64,000 nucleotides of DNA from Linepithema humile (GCF_040581485.1 NC_090132.1:10737001-10801000), one strand, 5' to 3'. Shown: positions 11,218 to 22,714, numbered from the stretch's first letter. Notes: a model not told the origin generated them from the letters alone. Numbers and translations are program-made.

Positions 11218-11762
11218 AAGTTAGCTTTGCATTTATAGAATTTTATATTTTCGTCAATTGTACCGAGTTGTGCTACATTTGTGCCAATTTGTCCTGTAAA
11301 CTGCAGCTCAATAAAACTCAAAGCATTTTTCAGAAAACTTAAAAAAGGATATTTTTGTCAGTTCCGTGCTTTTTCGCGACTAAATTCAATTTTCTTCCTG
11401 AATTGACACTAATTTGTGCTTTATTGTGCTATTGAAAAGACCTTTCTTTCTCATTTTGTCTGGATAAAAAAATTAACAAAAATAAATTTAATAATGATAA
11501 ATCGCATTGCAATGCGATTATAAACTTTACACAAAAGAAGAGGTTTTTTCAACAATACGACACAAATTAGTGCCAATTCAGGAAAAAATCGAGCTTAATG
11601 GCAAAAAAATGGAACTGGCAAAAATATCATTTTTTTAATTTTTCTGAAAAATGCTTTGAGTTATTGAGCTGATATTTACGGAGCAAACTGACACAACATA
11701 GCGCAATTCAGCACAAAAATTTTGGACAAAAATATAAAATTCAAAAAGTGTGGGACTAACTT
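11218..11762. mobile_element. Foldback element, ~545 bp
   Basis: Two ~260-bp arms are inverted copies (for example CTCAAAGCATTTTTCAGAAAA on the left, its complement near 11640-11665) around a centre at about 11500 with ATCGCATTGCAATGCGAT. There is no coding capacity. It is a MITE or foldback of unknown superfamily. Confidence 0.8.
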
Positions 11763-12571
11763 CACACAGATGAACAGCGATAAAATTGCTTCATATGTAT
11801 CGTTATCACATCTCAAATCGTAATTGAGATAAATAATAAAATATTAAATCTAAAAAATAATTGCCAATTTAGTTTCTATAATTAATTAGCTTTCGCACTT
11901 AGTGACTTAGATATTTTATCCTACAATTATAGATTTTTAATTATGATTTTTGTTTATTTGTTATAATATAAAATAATCTAATACGTTAAACACTTTAAAA
12001 CGCAGATACATTTTATTTTTTTATATCCGTAAAGTGCAGAAGTTTATGAAAATACTTTGGATGTCGCATAGTCGCGGCGGGTAACAAAATTAACTGCGTA
12101 ATTTTTTATTTCGCTCCGCCAAGTCTGTTGTCTGCTTCTGGCGTCGTAAATGTCACACAATTTCACACTTTTCTCGAGTTTTTGCTTTGTCATAATATTG
12201 CAAAATTTGCGTCAAAAGAACGATTAATATCGATTAATGTCGTATAAAATAACGCGCGATCATTGTTCGCACAAGTATTTTGTAAAACTAGCCTTAAGAT
12301 CGTATCAGACTATGCATTAAAGATTGAAGATTGAAGATTAAAGATTGAAATTTGATCAATCGAAACTAGAAGAGCTGAAAGTTCTTTGTCCTTCAATGTG
12401 TAGTTTGATACGGGCATTACACTGAGGCAACTAATAGCAACTTATACTCTGTACTCTGTCAGAGAGAGTACCCCCGGTCTGCGCATAGGAGAAGTATAGC
12501 GGATAAAGTAAGGAGAGCATGCGCGCTACTCAGTACCGTATACGATGTTTAAGACGTCTTAATAACGTCTT
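11763..12571. other. AT-rich sequence with decayed repeats, no gene seen
   Basis: 11790-11935 matches 1858-2035, and 11945-12010 resembles 11150-11215, so old repeat fragments are present. 12300-12420 holds a short imperfect inverted repeat (GATCGTATCAGACT against AGTTTGATACG). No coding region. Confidence 0.55.
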
Positions 12572-12574
12572 TAA

Positions 12575-12717
12575 GGGCGGTATTCATAGTCCGTTCTATT
12601 TAAGATAATCTTAAGTCGTCTTAAGATATTAATATGAATTTTTCTGATTGGTTCATAACATCTTAAGACCATACTTAAGACAACCTTAAATATAAGAACG
12701 GACTATGAATACCGTCC
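12575..12717. mobile_element. MITE family D, copy 1 (143 bp)
   Basis: Near-palindrome starting GGGCGGTATTCATAGTCC and ending with its complement, flanked by TAA on both sides (12572-12574 and 12718-12720). A longer copy lies at 41429-41588. The 3-bp duplication of TAA fits PIF/Harbinger-type MITEs. Confidence 0.85.
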
Positions 12718-12789
12718 TAAGACTTCGTACTTATGTCTCGATTTTGGACACGCGTGCTGTTAAGAAATTATTAATTTTTATTGATCATT

Positions 12790-12932
12790 GGGCTTGTTCG
12801 TTTTAGCTACACTGGGGCTGCTCTGGGTCTGCTCTACACAGGATAATACAGGACAGATAAATAGTTTGTCCTGTATTATCTTGTTTAGAGCAGACCCAGA
12901 GCTGCCCCAGTGCAGCTAAAACGAACAAGCCC
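12790..12932. mobile_element. MITE family T, copy 1 (143 bp)
   Basis: Near-perfect palindrome starting GGGCTTGTTCGTTTTAGCT and ending with its complement, flanked by ATT on both sides. A second copy of identical length lies at 17185-17327 in the opposite orientation. Confidence 0.9.
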
Positions 12933-13329
12933 ATTGTTTACCTGGCCTGTTTTGTTTTTCTTTAAAGGAGATGACATTAGCGGCACTTCGATATCCAATT
13001 CCTTTTTCATCGCATTGTGTACACGAGTTTGTAAACACTTCACTAACAGAAAAACCTTAACACGTTACACTCTGTTCGGTTATTTTGACAGTTATTTTGC
13101 GGTTATTTTAAAAATAAATAACTGTAAAGGTCCACTTGTAAGTTAAATTCGAAATACGGTATCCCTTATTCGTGTCAGGATCTCGAAGGGCAGGAATAGG
13201 ATTGTGTAGCGAACTAGGAGTTCCAATAATGTCCGTTAGTTTTTAAGTTAACTGCACAGTTGTATTTCAAATACTAACACACACAGATTCTTTCGTACGC
13301 GCATATCTCACGGCCACCAAGTCTTACAA

Positions 13330-13422
13330 GGTCCCACACTTTCGTCCACACACGCACACGCACACGAATACGCGCGCACGCGCCCACAATCACACACATA
13401 TACACACACACACACACACACT
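13330..13422. repeat. CA-rich microsatellite
   Basis: CACACACA runs interspersed with CACGCGCG steps. Neighbouring sequence from 12936 to 13640 has no other supported feature; a 78-codon frame at 12910 lies mostly within repeat T and shows no family. Confidence 0.85.
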
Positions 13423-13644
13423 TCACCTCTTTTCGTGGCTCGTGACCACGCTAGCCAATCATCAGCGTTGATCTCTCACAGTGCGCGTAGAGGCGCCAGC
13501 GGATTCGCACAGTAGCGCCAGCCGATGCGCGCCTAATTCAAAATCAGTGTCATAGCCCCTAACATCATAGACACGTTTACATAACTATGTATATACAACG
13601 GTCGGTATGTCAAGTGGTCTGATACTGTGAGATTCTAATGTTAT

Positions 13645-13815
13645 GGAGGATTCATACTGCGTCCGATGTCCGATGTACGACGTCCGATATCCAATAATAG
13701 AACTTGTTTTCTAGAAATTCTAGCTAGAGATATTTTATCGTCTAGAAAATAAGCTCTATTATTGGATATCGGACATCGTACGTCGGACATCGGACGCGGT
13801 GTGAATCCTCTATTA
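13645..13815. mobile_element. Short palindromic MITE (~170 bp)
   Basis: Arms 13645-13700 and 13757-13815 pair (GGAGGATTCA outer end; TCCGATGTCCGATGTACGAC inner block). It has no coding capacity. Confidence 0.8.
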
Positions 13816-14380
13816 CTCACTGGCATTGGCACACCGCGCGAGCAGTACACACAGCATCTATACTATATACTAGATCGCTAACTCGAATTAAATCATGACC
13901 CCAAAATCTATGTACTAAATTCTCGCTCATACGTAACGTTGGTAAGACAACAGTCACGTTTTAATTGGTTGATGTTATGTACGGTATACATGACTACTAT
14001 ATATGCTATTTATACGTGTACGTATCGGCCAATTAGATATCGGCATATCGGCACAGGTATCCGTCATATTACTTTCCTTCCAACGTTTCGCACGCGCGAT
14101 CACCATATTACATGGTTTTCAGGTACTAATTTTATGTACAAAATCAATGGAAGTTAGCAATCTTATATGCCTGCAACATGCAATTATTGCAATCCATAGC
14201 ATGTTGCCGATCCATTTACACCCAGTGCGACTGATTACTTCAATTTTCGAGTCAGTCTGTGTAGAGATATATGTACTTGTTATGTATTAACATTTAAGTA
14301 GCGCGCGTCTAATTGCGCGCGCCTCATATTATACTGGCGACCGCGTGGCAAGCGATTTAGGAATAGATCGGTGGTTTTAG
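13816..14380. other. Unassigned sequence, no gene seen
   Basis: Overlapping frames of 72-95 codons at 13939-14290 in different phases have no recognisable domain and start at arbitrary codons. I see no structural feature here. Confidence 0.5.
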
Positions 14381-14558
14381 TAAGGCACTATAACGTGGGT
14401 ATTAATTTAAATTAATACTCACGTTTATAGTGCCGTCTCGCCCTTTTAGCTTCTTAGCTCGCCCTCGCTGAGCTAAGAAGTTTATGGTGATTAGGCGAGA
14501 GGGCAAGGAGTGGGGGAAAAGAGCGAAAATGGCGCAGACGTGAGAATACCTACATCTT

Positions 14559-15034
14559 GGTTGCGTTCCGTTTTGCGCATAGCACGCATCGTTCGCATCG
14601 CTAATGCTTAGCGCATTGGCTGCGTTTCGTTTCATTATGCGCATGATACATGCTTTGAAACGGAACGATATTGAACGCATTAGAAGCGGAAAATCAAAAT
14701 GGATTCTACAATAAATTGCGCTATCAATGTGACAATGTTTTTAATTGATGAAATGAGTGACAGTAATAGTAGTAAATCATCAATGACTCTTCCATTATGA
14801 CTCTTTCTATTTTGACACTTTTTACAATATCGCTATCAATCGCCATATGCAATTACGCAATCGCATGGAACGCATAAGCTGCTGCAACTCAAACTTGAGG
14901 TAGCTGATGCGTGTATTATGCGCTGCAGGTGGTGGGGATCTAGGGAATTCTAAGCGCTGTTTATACGCGCATTGAGTGAAACGGAACGTTTTCTATGTAA
15001 TTCGTGCGCATAATGTGCGAAACGGAACGCAACC
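14559..15034. mobile_element. MITE family A, copy 1 (476 bp)
   Basis: Ends GGTTGCGTTCCGTTT and its complement. The same element occurs at 37424-40864 (476 bp after subtracting the hAT insert) and at 41290-41913. Non-coding apart from short frames. Confidence 0.85.
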
Positions 15035-15128
15035 TTAGTCTATAGTATACCCTAAGGGTACCGTCACATACAATCCGTAATCCGCACCGGAAGTCTGCAA
15101 AAGTTACTAGGTATTTCGTCCGTAATGT

Positions 15129-15759
15129 TAAGGCACTAGATATGTAGGTATTCTTATCCGCCATTTTGGTTCCTACTAGATGGAGAATTAGGCCGGCGTC
15201 ACATAGAACCCGTAATCCGTAATCCGCACCGAAAGTCCGCAAAAGTTACTAGGGATTGCGTCCGTAACGTTACGTGTGTTTTATCTCCTTGTGTCCCATG
15301 GAGCCGTAATTCCATGAAATTTCCGTAAAAGTTACTAAAAGTTACTAGTTATTACTAGTAATGCTTTTTTTAATTTTATTTATTTAACTAAATTTGACGA
15401 TTTAATTAAAATTTTTGTTAAAATTATAATATATTCTGTAGTTTTCTTATGAATAAAATACAAATAAACAATTATAATTTGTTAAATAAAAAATAGTAAT
15501 ACCGTTACGTGTGTATTTACGGCTCCATGGGACACAAGGAGAAAAAACATACGTAACGTTACGGACGCAATCCCTAGTAACTTTTGCGGACTTCCGGTGC
15601 GGATTACGGATTACGGGTTCTATGTGACGCCAGCCTTATAGCGTATATAGTATAGCTTAGTATAATATGGCGTACATGTGTAACATGTTACATGTTATAA
15701 TTCTCCATCTAGTAGGAACCAAAATGGCGGATAAGAATACCTACATATCTAGTGCCTTA
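15129..15759. mobile_element. MITE C with ~60-bp inverted repeats, containing B2
   Basis: The ends TAAGGCACTAGATATGTAGG and its complement are followed inward by TTCTTATCCGCCATTTTGG. The host B1 sequence GTAAYGT is duplicated at both junctions (15122-15128, 15760-15766), a 7-9-bp target duplication depending on where the ends are placed. That length and the long inverted repeats would fit a Mutator-like origin, but this is inference. Confidence 0.7.
15191..15635. mobile_element. MITE family B, copy 2 (445 bp), inside C
   Basis: Starts GGCCGGCGTCACATAGAACC and ends with its complement, with TTA on both sides (15188-15190 and 15636-15638). Long inverted arms contain CTCCTTGTGTCCCATGGAGC. The TTA duplication is typical of PIF/Harbinger. 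Confidence 0.85.
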
Positions 15760-16170
15760 GTAACGTTACGTGTGTTTTTATCTCCTTGTGTCCCATGGAG
15801 CCGTAATACCATGAAATTTCCGTAAAAGTTACTACAAGTTACTAGTTATTACTAGTAATGCTTTTTCTAATTTTATTTATTTAACTAAATTTGACGATTT
15901 AATTAAAATTTTTGTTAAAATTATAATATATTCTGTAGTTTTCTTATGAATAAAATACAAATAAACAATTATAATCTGTTAAATAAAAAATAGTAATACC
16001 GTTACGTGTGTATTTACGGCTCCATGGAACACAAGGAGATAAAAACACACGTAACGTTACGGACGCAATTTCTACAAGGAGGCATGTAAGCACGCAATGC
16101 AATTGCACTCCGACTTTAAATAAAAATAAACGTGTCATAATCTTAATAATTGTTATTTTTATAAAGTGAT

Positions 16171-16641
16171 TTGTTTGACAATTTTGAAATTAGAAGCATA
16201 ATCAATTTTCGGTTCATGTTATTAGTTATGATTACAATGTTGAAAAATTCAGTGGCTTCTCCATTTCATCAAAGAAAACTAACGTACAATAGAGTGATTT
16301 ACATGTTTACAATTTATTTAAAATTGAAGAGACTGGAAAGTGCCAAAAAACAGAAGCGCAAGTGCTGGGTGCGACCGATATTTCAGCTGGAAAGAAGACG
16401 ATTGCAAGGAGCAAGCGACAACTTGGTACTAGAAATGCAATTGAATGATTCAGACAAGTATTTCAATTACTTTAGAATGTCACCTGAAACATTTCAAAGA
16501 CTATTAGTATTGGTTGGACCAGGTATTACAAAACAAGAGTGTATCAGGGAACCAATACCTCCTCGTACTCGATTGGAAGTCACTTTACGCTATTTAGCAT
16601 ACTTCCTCATTGAATGTTACAAAACATTTATGTTTTATTAA
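16171..16641 (+). pseudogene. PIF/Harbinger transposase, N-terminal fragment
   Basis: The frame starts from a non-ATG codon. Residues ~64-140 match the beginning of Harbinger nucleases (ALP1-like proteins): CWVRPIFQLERR, then YFNYFRMSPETFQRLLVLV, then REPIPPRTRLEVTLRYLA. The family continues for another ~250 residues with the DDE catalytic core, which is absent here. It lies inside a B-type element with TTA-type relatives, which links that MITE family to Harbinger. Non-functional. Confidence 0.8.
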
Positions 16642-17184
16642 TTCGTTCATGTCGTCCGACATTATCTACCCGCAATAGCCACATTTTATTCGCTGTAAAA
16701 TAAGATACATTTATTAATAATTTATATTTATAACAGCTTGCATATATCAAATAGCATTTAATATAAAATATTATTTACTGCAGAATATACAGAAGTCATC
16801 GTGAACACTGACAACAAAACCTAAAATTTGCGCGTCAAACGCCGTAAGTGAGGGAACATTCATACATGAAATATCTAAAATACAGACAGACGCAATCCCT
16901 AATAACTTTTGCGGACTTCCGGTGCGGATTACGGATTACGGGTTCTATGTGACGCCGGCCAGACACAAGCGACACAAAAGTATTATTCTCTCTGTTGCTC
17001 ATTGAATATCGAACAAAGACAGAGTGATACTTGTGTCGATTTGTGTCAACTTGTGTCCTTTGCTGGAAAACATACCTAATCATCATAAACTTCTCAGCTC
17101 AGCGACAAAGAGGCGAGAGGGCAAAAAGTAAGGGAATGGATCGAGAATGGCGCAGGCGAGAATACTCACGTTTATAGTGCCTTA

Positions 17185-17327
17185 GGGCTTGTTCGTTTTA
17201 GCTGCACTGGGGCAGCTCTGGGTCTGCTCTAAACAAGATAATACAGGACAAACTATTTATCTGTTCTGTATTATCCTGTGTAGAGCAGACCCAGAGCAGC
17301 CCCAGTGTAGCTAAAACGAACAAGCCC
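17185..17327. mobile_element. MITE family T, copy 2 (143 bp)
   Basis: Same palindrome as 12790-12932 but in opposite orientation, flanked by TTA (17182-17184 and 17328-17330). It abuts the right end of element S. Confidence 0.9.
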
Positions 17328-17404
17328 TTAGTTTTAGCCGAGAGGAATCTTCAGAGTTAAGAGCGCGAGGAAAGAGTGCAGAATCGTCCGAGTCTTTCCA
17401 CACA

Positions 17405-17460
17405 GTATATATATATACAAGATATATGTATATATGTATATATATATATATACACATATA
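17405..17460. repeat. TA-rich microsatellite
   Basis: Alternating TA runs next to the first large palindrome. Confidence 0.8.
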
Positions 17461-17496
17461 GAGGTGATTCAGCAATTACCGGACATCTTGTATATA
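17461..17496. repeat. Terminal fragment of the U3-type palindrome
   Basis: GAGGTGATTCAGCAATTACC followed by GGACATCTTG is the complement of 19330-19365. The outer edges of the palindrome cluster therefore mirror each other. Confidence 0.7.
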
Positions 17497-18823
17497 CAGG
17501 GTGTCCCTTACCGACTTACCGAATAACCGGTTCAGGGTAGACTCCTGACGTTGTTCTGAGACGAAAGTTCCTTTGGCAAAATGTCGAGGGTGTCGTAATT
17601 TCGGCGTTATGAAGGGTAAAAGTTCCCCAATCGATGCGCTGAATTTTCCCGCGCTCAGGGACATCGCACATCAAAGGAGCCCCGTGCATCGCGCAACGAT
17701 TGACTCGATCGAGCGTGTTTCTCGCGATTGTTCACGCATTCACTGTTCACTGTTTCACAGTACTCCACAGGAAAAATGGAGTCAGATCTGCCGGAGATTT
17801 TGCCGGCCAGTGCACGGGCGCATTCCGCGTACGATTTATCTATCCGCGTATCTCGCGTTTAACCCGCGATGCGTTTTCGCGTACGTGTGTGGCGAGACTA
17901 TCGTCGCGTCACTTTTCGACACTTTCTTCGCGACATTGACATTCGTATGACCGACAAAAAAGGACGGACTGATCGCTCACCGAATTGCACGAAATCACGA
18001 CACGCGCGCGGAACTGTCAAGCACTAGCGTGAAGCGTCGTGCGCTCCCGCGATAGAAAATCGATATAAGCACTGCGAGATATGACCTATCGCGTCTTACG
18101 TCAATACGGAGCAATCAATGTAAGATATGAAATAAAAAATAATTTTAATTTTTTATTAAAAATGTAAATTTTATTTTTGTTTAAAAAAACGTCGTATCTT
18201 ATATCGATTGCTCCGTATCGACGTAAGACGCGGTAAGTCACACCTCGCAGCGCTCATATCGATTTTCTATCGCGGGAGCGCGGGGCGCTTCACGCTAGTG
18301 CTTGACAGTTCCGCGCGCGTGTCGTGATTTCGTGCAATTCGGTGAGCGATCGGTCCGTCCTTTTTTGTCGGTCATACGAATGTCAATGTCGCGAAGAAAA
18401 AGTGTCGAAAAGTGACGCGACGATAGCTTCGCCACACACGTGCGCGAAAACGCGTCGCGTGTTAAACGCGAGATACGCGGATAGATAAATCGTACGCGGA
18501 GTGCGCCCGTGCACTGGCCGGCGAGGTCTCCGACGGATCTGACTCCATTCTTCCTGTGGAGTACTGTGAAACAGTAAACAGTAAATGCGTGAACAATCGC
18601 GAGAAACGCGCTCGATCGAATCAATCGTTGCGTGAAGTACGGGGTTCCTTTGATGTGCGATGTCCCTGAGCGCCGGAAAATTCAGCGCATCGATTGGGGA
18701 ACTTTTGCTCTTCATAACGTCGAAATTACGACACCCTCAACATTTTGCCAAAGGAACTTTCGTCTCAGAACAACGTCAGGAGTCTACCCTGAACCGGTTA
18801 TTCGGTAAGTCTGGGACACCCTG
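17497..18823. mobile_element. Large foldback U1 with ~640-bp arms
   Basis: The arms (17497-18150 and ~18175-18823) are inverted copies around an A/T-rich centre. The ends read CAGGGTGTCCC and its complement. Each arm gives similar ~110-codon frames (for example PRTIYLSAYLAFN in both), but they are out of phase with one another and match no family. It is non-autonomous, superfamily unknown. Confidence 0.8.
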
Positions 18824-18831
18824 TATATATA

Positions 18832-19289
18832 CAGGGTGTCTGGCAATAATCGCCCCACCGGTCATATACAGGTAGAGGAGGTCAAATCGAGTAGAAAAGT
18901 CCTTTACCATTTTTTAATTTTCATAATAAGTACTGAGTAATTAACGAAAAAAGATCGGCGAATCCGCGCGAGTAAAGCGCGCGCGGCGAGAAGGACGTCC
19001 CACTGCTATGCGATCACTAGGCGCGCGATGAAGCGTTGGGAGGAGCGCTCTACAAATGACAATGGCAACATACGAGCGGCGCGTAACGCTAGATCCTTGT
19101 GTCCTAGTGATCGCGTAGCAGTGGGACGTCCTTCTCACCGCGCGCGCTTTACTCGCGCGAATTCGCCGATCTTTTTTCGTTAATTACTCAGTACTTATTA
19201 TGAAAATTAAAAAATGGTAAAGGACTTTTCTACTCGATTTGACCTCCTCTACCTGTATATGACCGGTGGGGCGATTATTGCCAGACACC

Positions 19290-19292
<3 letters not shown>
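18832..19292. mobile_element. Foldback U2 (461 bp)
   Basis: Ends CAGGGTGTCTGGCAATAATC and its complement. Arms of ~190 bp contain GTCCCACTGCTATGCGATCA. A TA microsatellite (19292-19330) follows. Confidence 0.8.
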
Positions 19293-19330
<38 letters not shown>

Positions 19331-19332
<2 letters not shown>

Positions 19333-19809
19333 AGATGTCCGGTAATTGCTGAATCACTTCTCGGGTACAGATAGAGCGGGTTAAACTGATTATGAGTAGA
19401 AAAGTCCTGTACCGTTTTGCGATTTTCGCAATGATTAATGAGAAATTAATTAAAAAAGATCGGTCAATTTGTGCGAGTCTAAGCGCGCGGCGAGAAAAGA
19501 CAGCCTACTGTTACGTAATCGCTAGGACGCAAGGATCTAGCGTTACGCACCGCTCTAATGTTGCCGTTGTCATTTGTAAAGCGCTCCTCCCAACGCTTTA
19601 TCGCGCACTTAATAACCAAATAACAATGGGCTGTATCGCCACGGGTCTCTTCTCACTGCGCTCTTAAACACGCGCGAATTGGCCAATATTTTTAAATTAA
19701 TTACTTATTAAATATTGCAAAAATTGCAAAATGGTAGAGGACTTTTCTACTCGGTTTAACCCGCTCTATCTGCACCCGAGAGGTGATTCAACAATTACCG
19801 GACACCCTG
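19331..19809. mobile_element. Foldback U3 (~479 bp), diverged relative of U2
   Basis: The ends are CAAGATGTCCGGTAATTGCT and, inverted, CAATTACCGGACACCCTG. Internal blocks (TAGAAAAGTCCT; GATCTAGCGTTACGC) match U2, so U2 and U3 are one family. Confidence 0.75.
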
Positions 19810-19814
19810 TATAT

Positions 19815-20384
19815 ATCCATCGGCCACATCGATCGTTTTCGCCAAATGTTAACACGAGTTTGTCGGCTACATCGATTGTATTCGCGAAATATATACGCAC
19901 TTGTTGTATTTAAAAGGTTAACGCATTGAACTACGTTTATATTATTTAAATGTTTATTTAATTAAATATATTGTTTCTTACGGTAACAAAATTTATTTAT
20001 TCTAAAACCAGTGTAGTTCATTATATAGAATTATGTAATTTATTATATAACTAACTCATATAACTAAAAATTATAATAATTTTCTACTAGGTATGATATA
20101 TACAATTGGTCCCAAAATTCTTATTTTCATACCATATTTTCGCGTCTCTCAATGCAATAGATAGTAAAATAAATAAGAGAATTTACTTTTACAGACCAAT
20201 AATTGCAAATAATTTGAAACACGTGGCATTAATGTTTCACGATTACGAACCATTAATTATTATTCAGATCAATCAATTGTTTTCTAATTAGTAAATTTAC
20301 AATGCTACTGCATAAGTAATGATGAAATAATTAACATATATCTTTTATATAAAAACAGGTAAAGTATAAAGATGAGCTATTCAC
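19815..20384. other. AT-rich sequence, no gene seen
   Basis: Only frames of about 60 codons without recognisable domains. Confidence 0.5.
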
Positions 20385-21283
20385 TAAAGTCACGCCAGTC
20401 GCACAGGCAATCGCGTAAGTTGGGTTTCAGAATCTCACTTAAATATTATGATTAAAAATTAAGAAAAAGAGTGTGTAAATGTAAAAACATAAAATAAAGA
20501 TCATTTGAAATATCTGCAAATTTGCTGATATTGGGACATTGTTAACCAGTAAAGTAAAATTTACTGTCATTGGGGTTGATATAAACTCTAATAAAAAAGC
20601 CACGGTCATTGATGTCGAATCTGAAGATGACATTGTTCCAGACACCAATCCGAAAATAATCCTTACAAAAGTTGTTGGGCTCGGAGGGGGACATCCGATG
20701 ATGACATTGGTTTAACCTAAGGTGTACATGCCAAGGTCAAATAAAGGTCAACTTTGTTTTTTTTAAATAAAACACCCTATTTTTTATTCCAAAATCTAAT
20801 AGCTGGTGTCAAGAGCTTTTCAAAACACTATAATGAAATTATTTTTCATTAAGTACTTTTCGAGTTATGAGGCTTGTAAATTACAGTATTTTGACATAAA
20901 ATACAAAATATCTTGTAAAACATTCAATTTTTGGGAATCTTACCTTAATACTTTTATGCATAAAATAATGGGACGAATCAATTGGTATAAAGAAAACACA
21001 TTGGTTTTAAAAAAAAGTATGCAGTTGCATGTTGCAAATTACATATTTTTTCTTGAAAGCAACTATGTGTTTTCTTTATACCAATTGATTCGTCTCATTA
21101 TTTTGTGCATAAAAGTATTAAGGTAAGATTCCCGAAAATTGAATGTTTTACAAGATATTTTGTATTTTATATCAAAATACTGTAATTTACAAGCCTCAAA
21201 AGGGTTAAGCCACTTAAGGGTTATTTTCGGATTGGTGACTCCCCTGACGAGATATTCAGGTGCGTAATTTAAAATGGGACATC

Positions 21284-21336
<53 letters not shown>

Positions 21337-21925
21337 TTAGATATAATAATAATAGTTATTATATAAGTTAGTATGTTTAGATAGAAATTATATGTATATA
21401 ATAAATGAATAGTTATTTTCGTTCCAACTAATATAGAAGTTTAGATAAAAAGGAAATTATGGTAATAAATAAGAAATTTAAATAGAACAGTAATTTTATA
21501 CATGTTTCTATGGAATATTTTTAATATAATTTTTTATTCATAAAACGAAGAAGATTTTACCATAATTCCATCGTCGTTCCTCAACTGTTGCAAGATCGAC
21601 TTTGTTAAATAAATTCTCTTGAAGCTGCTTAATATTGTCCGATTTAGGAAATCTATCGGCGATGCCAGAAATAACAATGTCATCTTCAGATTCGACTTCA
21701 ATGACCGTTGCTTTTTTATTAGAGTCCATATCAACCCCAATGACAGTAAATTTCACTTTACTGGTTAACAAAGTTCTAATATCAACAAATTTGCAGATAT
21801 TTCAAATAATTTTTATTTTACGTTTTTACATGTATACACTCTTTTTTTCTTAATTTTTAATGATAATATTTACGTGAGATTCTGAAACCCAACTTACGCA
21901 ATTGCCTGTGCGACTGGCGTGACAC
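20385..21925. mobile_element. Foldback element F, opened by element G
   Basis: Arms 20388-20640 and 21655-21923 are inverted copies (GTCACGCCAGTCGCACAGGC on the left, its complement on the right). Both arms give antiparallel versions of one short reading frame (SDSTSMTVAFLLE), but it has no family. The middle, 20641-21640, is foreign. Confidence 0.75.
20765..21297. mobile_element. Palindromic element G1
   Basis: The arms pair around 21035 (ACCTTAATACTTTTATGCAT and complement; CAATTGGTATAAAGAAAACA and complement). The outer ends carry AACACCCTATTT and GGGACATCCTG. A relative is at 61170-61579. A TA microsatellite (21293-21333) follows. Confidence 0.7.
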
Positions 21926-21971
21926 TAGTGCAGAGCACGGAATTAGTTGCACATTTCGAGCCGATTCCCGA

Positions 21972-22068
21972 AGCTGCGTTCCGAAATTCACTGCCAGTAC
22001 TGAAAATCTACAATATACGTGACGTAAACTATAGATTTTCAGTACTGGCAGTGAATTTCGGAACAGCC
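21972..22068. mobile_element. Short palindrome, ~97 bp
   Basis: GCTGCGTTCCGAAATTCACT pairs with its complement at 22048-22067 around ATACGTGACGTA. It abuts repeat E1. Confidence 0.75.
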
Positions 22069-22714
22069 CACGGACTAAGGAATAGAGGGACTGAGTCTAA
22101 AGTCCTAGTTTAGGCGAGAGGGGATGGTAATTCAAGCGTGCGGGGGGGACTGCTTTCCGCCATATTGATGTAGCGATTCTCACACAGAGATTCTGTGTCT
22201 GTGACATGGTTACACTCGTGTAGTGGTGCCACTAGACATAACGAGTGACAAGCGTAAAGAGATTAGGCGGTTTTATTATTGTTGTACTATAAATTTTATA
22301 AAATACTTTAACTTTTATTACTCTGAGGCTCTGCATACAGTAGACAAAATATTAGAAATAGCAATAATCATTTAATATTAAAAAGAGAAATTATTTTACA
22401 TCTAACAAGAGAATAAAATATATTAATTAGTTCCAATTCTTATTTCTTAATTCATGCATTAATTTTTTCTATTTTTTTTTTATTTTTAAAATAAATAATT
22501 TCAATTTCTTATTTCTAATATTTAATAATTATTCCTATTTCTATTTCCTATTTTGTTTATTGTGCGCAGGATCTGACTTTCATTTCTCACACATATGCAA
22601 ATAGTGAGTTCTATGTGTGGTGATTACTAAACGAATATGGCGACCCCCCCCCTCCGCCGCAAACGTGCTCCAACGGTACAGCTTGTGCTCCGTCCCTCTA
22701 TTCGTTAGTCCGTG
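22069..22714. mobile_element. Repeat E, copy 1 (646 bp, both ends)
   Basis: Ends CACGGACTAAGGAATAGAGG and GTCCCTCTATTCGTTAGTCCGTG are inverted repeats. It is non-coding. A truncated direct copy lies at 30848-31302 and an inverted, partly replaced copy at 40865-42039. Confidence 0.85.

Larger units (their letters stand above)
15056..16960. mobile_element. Harbinger-like element B1, interrupted by C and holding a transposase remnant
   Basis: The left terminal block CCGTCACATACAATCCGTAA at 15061 pairs with the right terminal block ending GTGACGCCGGCC at 16960. It is interrupted at 15129-15759 by element C. 16069-16888 carries a Harbinger nuclease fragment that the short B copies lack, which suggests that the short copies are deletion derivatives of this family. 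Confidence 0.7.
14381..17184. mobile_element. Outer element S, carrying nested MITEs
   Basis: The left end TAAGGCACTATAACGTGGGT and the right end ending ACGTTTATAGTGCCTTA are inverted copies. Next to them, 14434-14558 and 17085-17165 share inverted blocks (GGCGAGAGGGCAA; AATGGCGCAG). Everything between, MITEs A1, B1, C and B2, appears to have accumulated inside it. Confidence 0.65.

Noticed and set aside
14003..14290. 95-codon frame as a gene
   Set aside because: Overlaps another frame in a different phase and shows no domain; likely chance.
17573..18715. Frames of 79-125 codons in the U1 palindrome as genes
   Set aside because: They are mirror copies from both arms in several phases with no domain.
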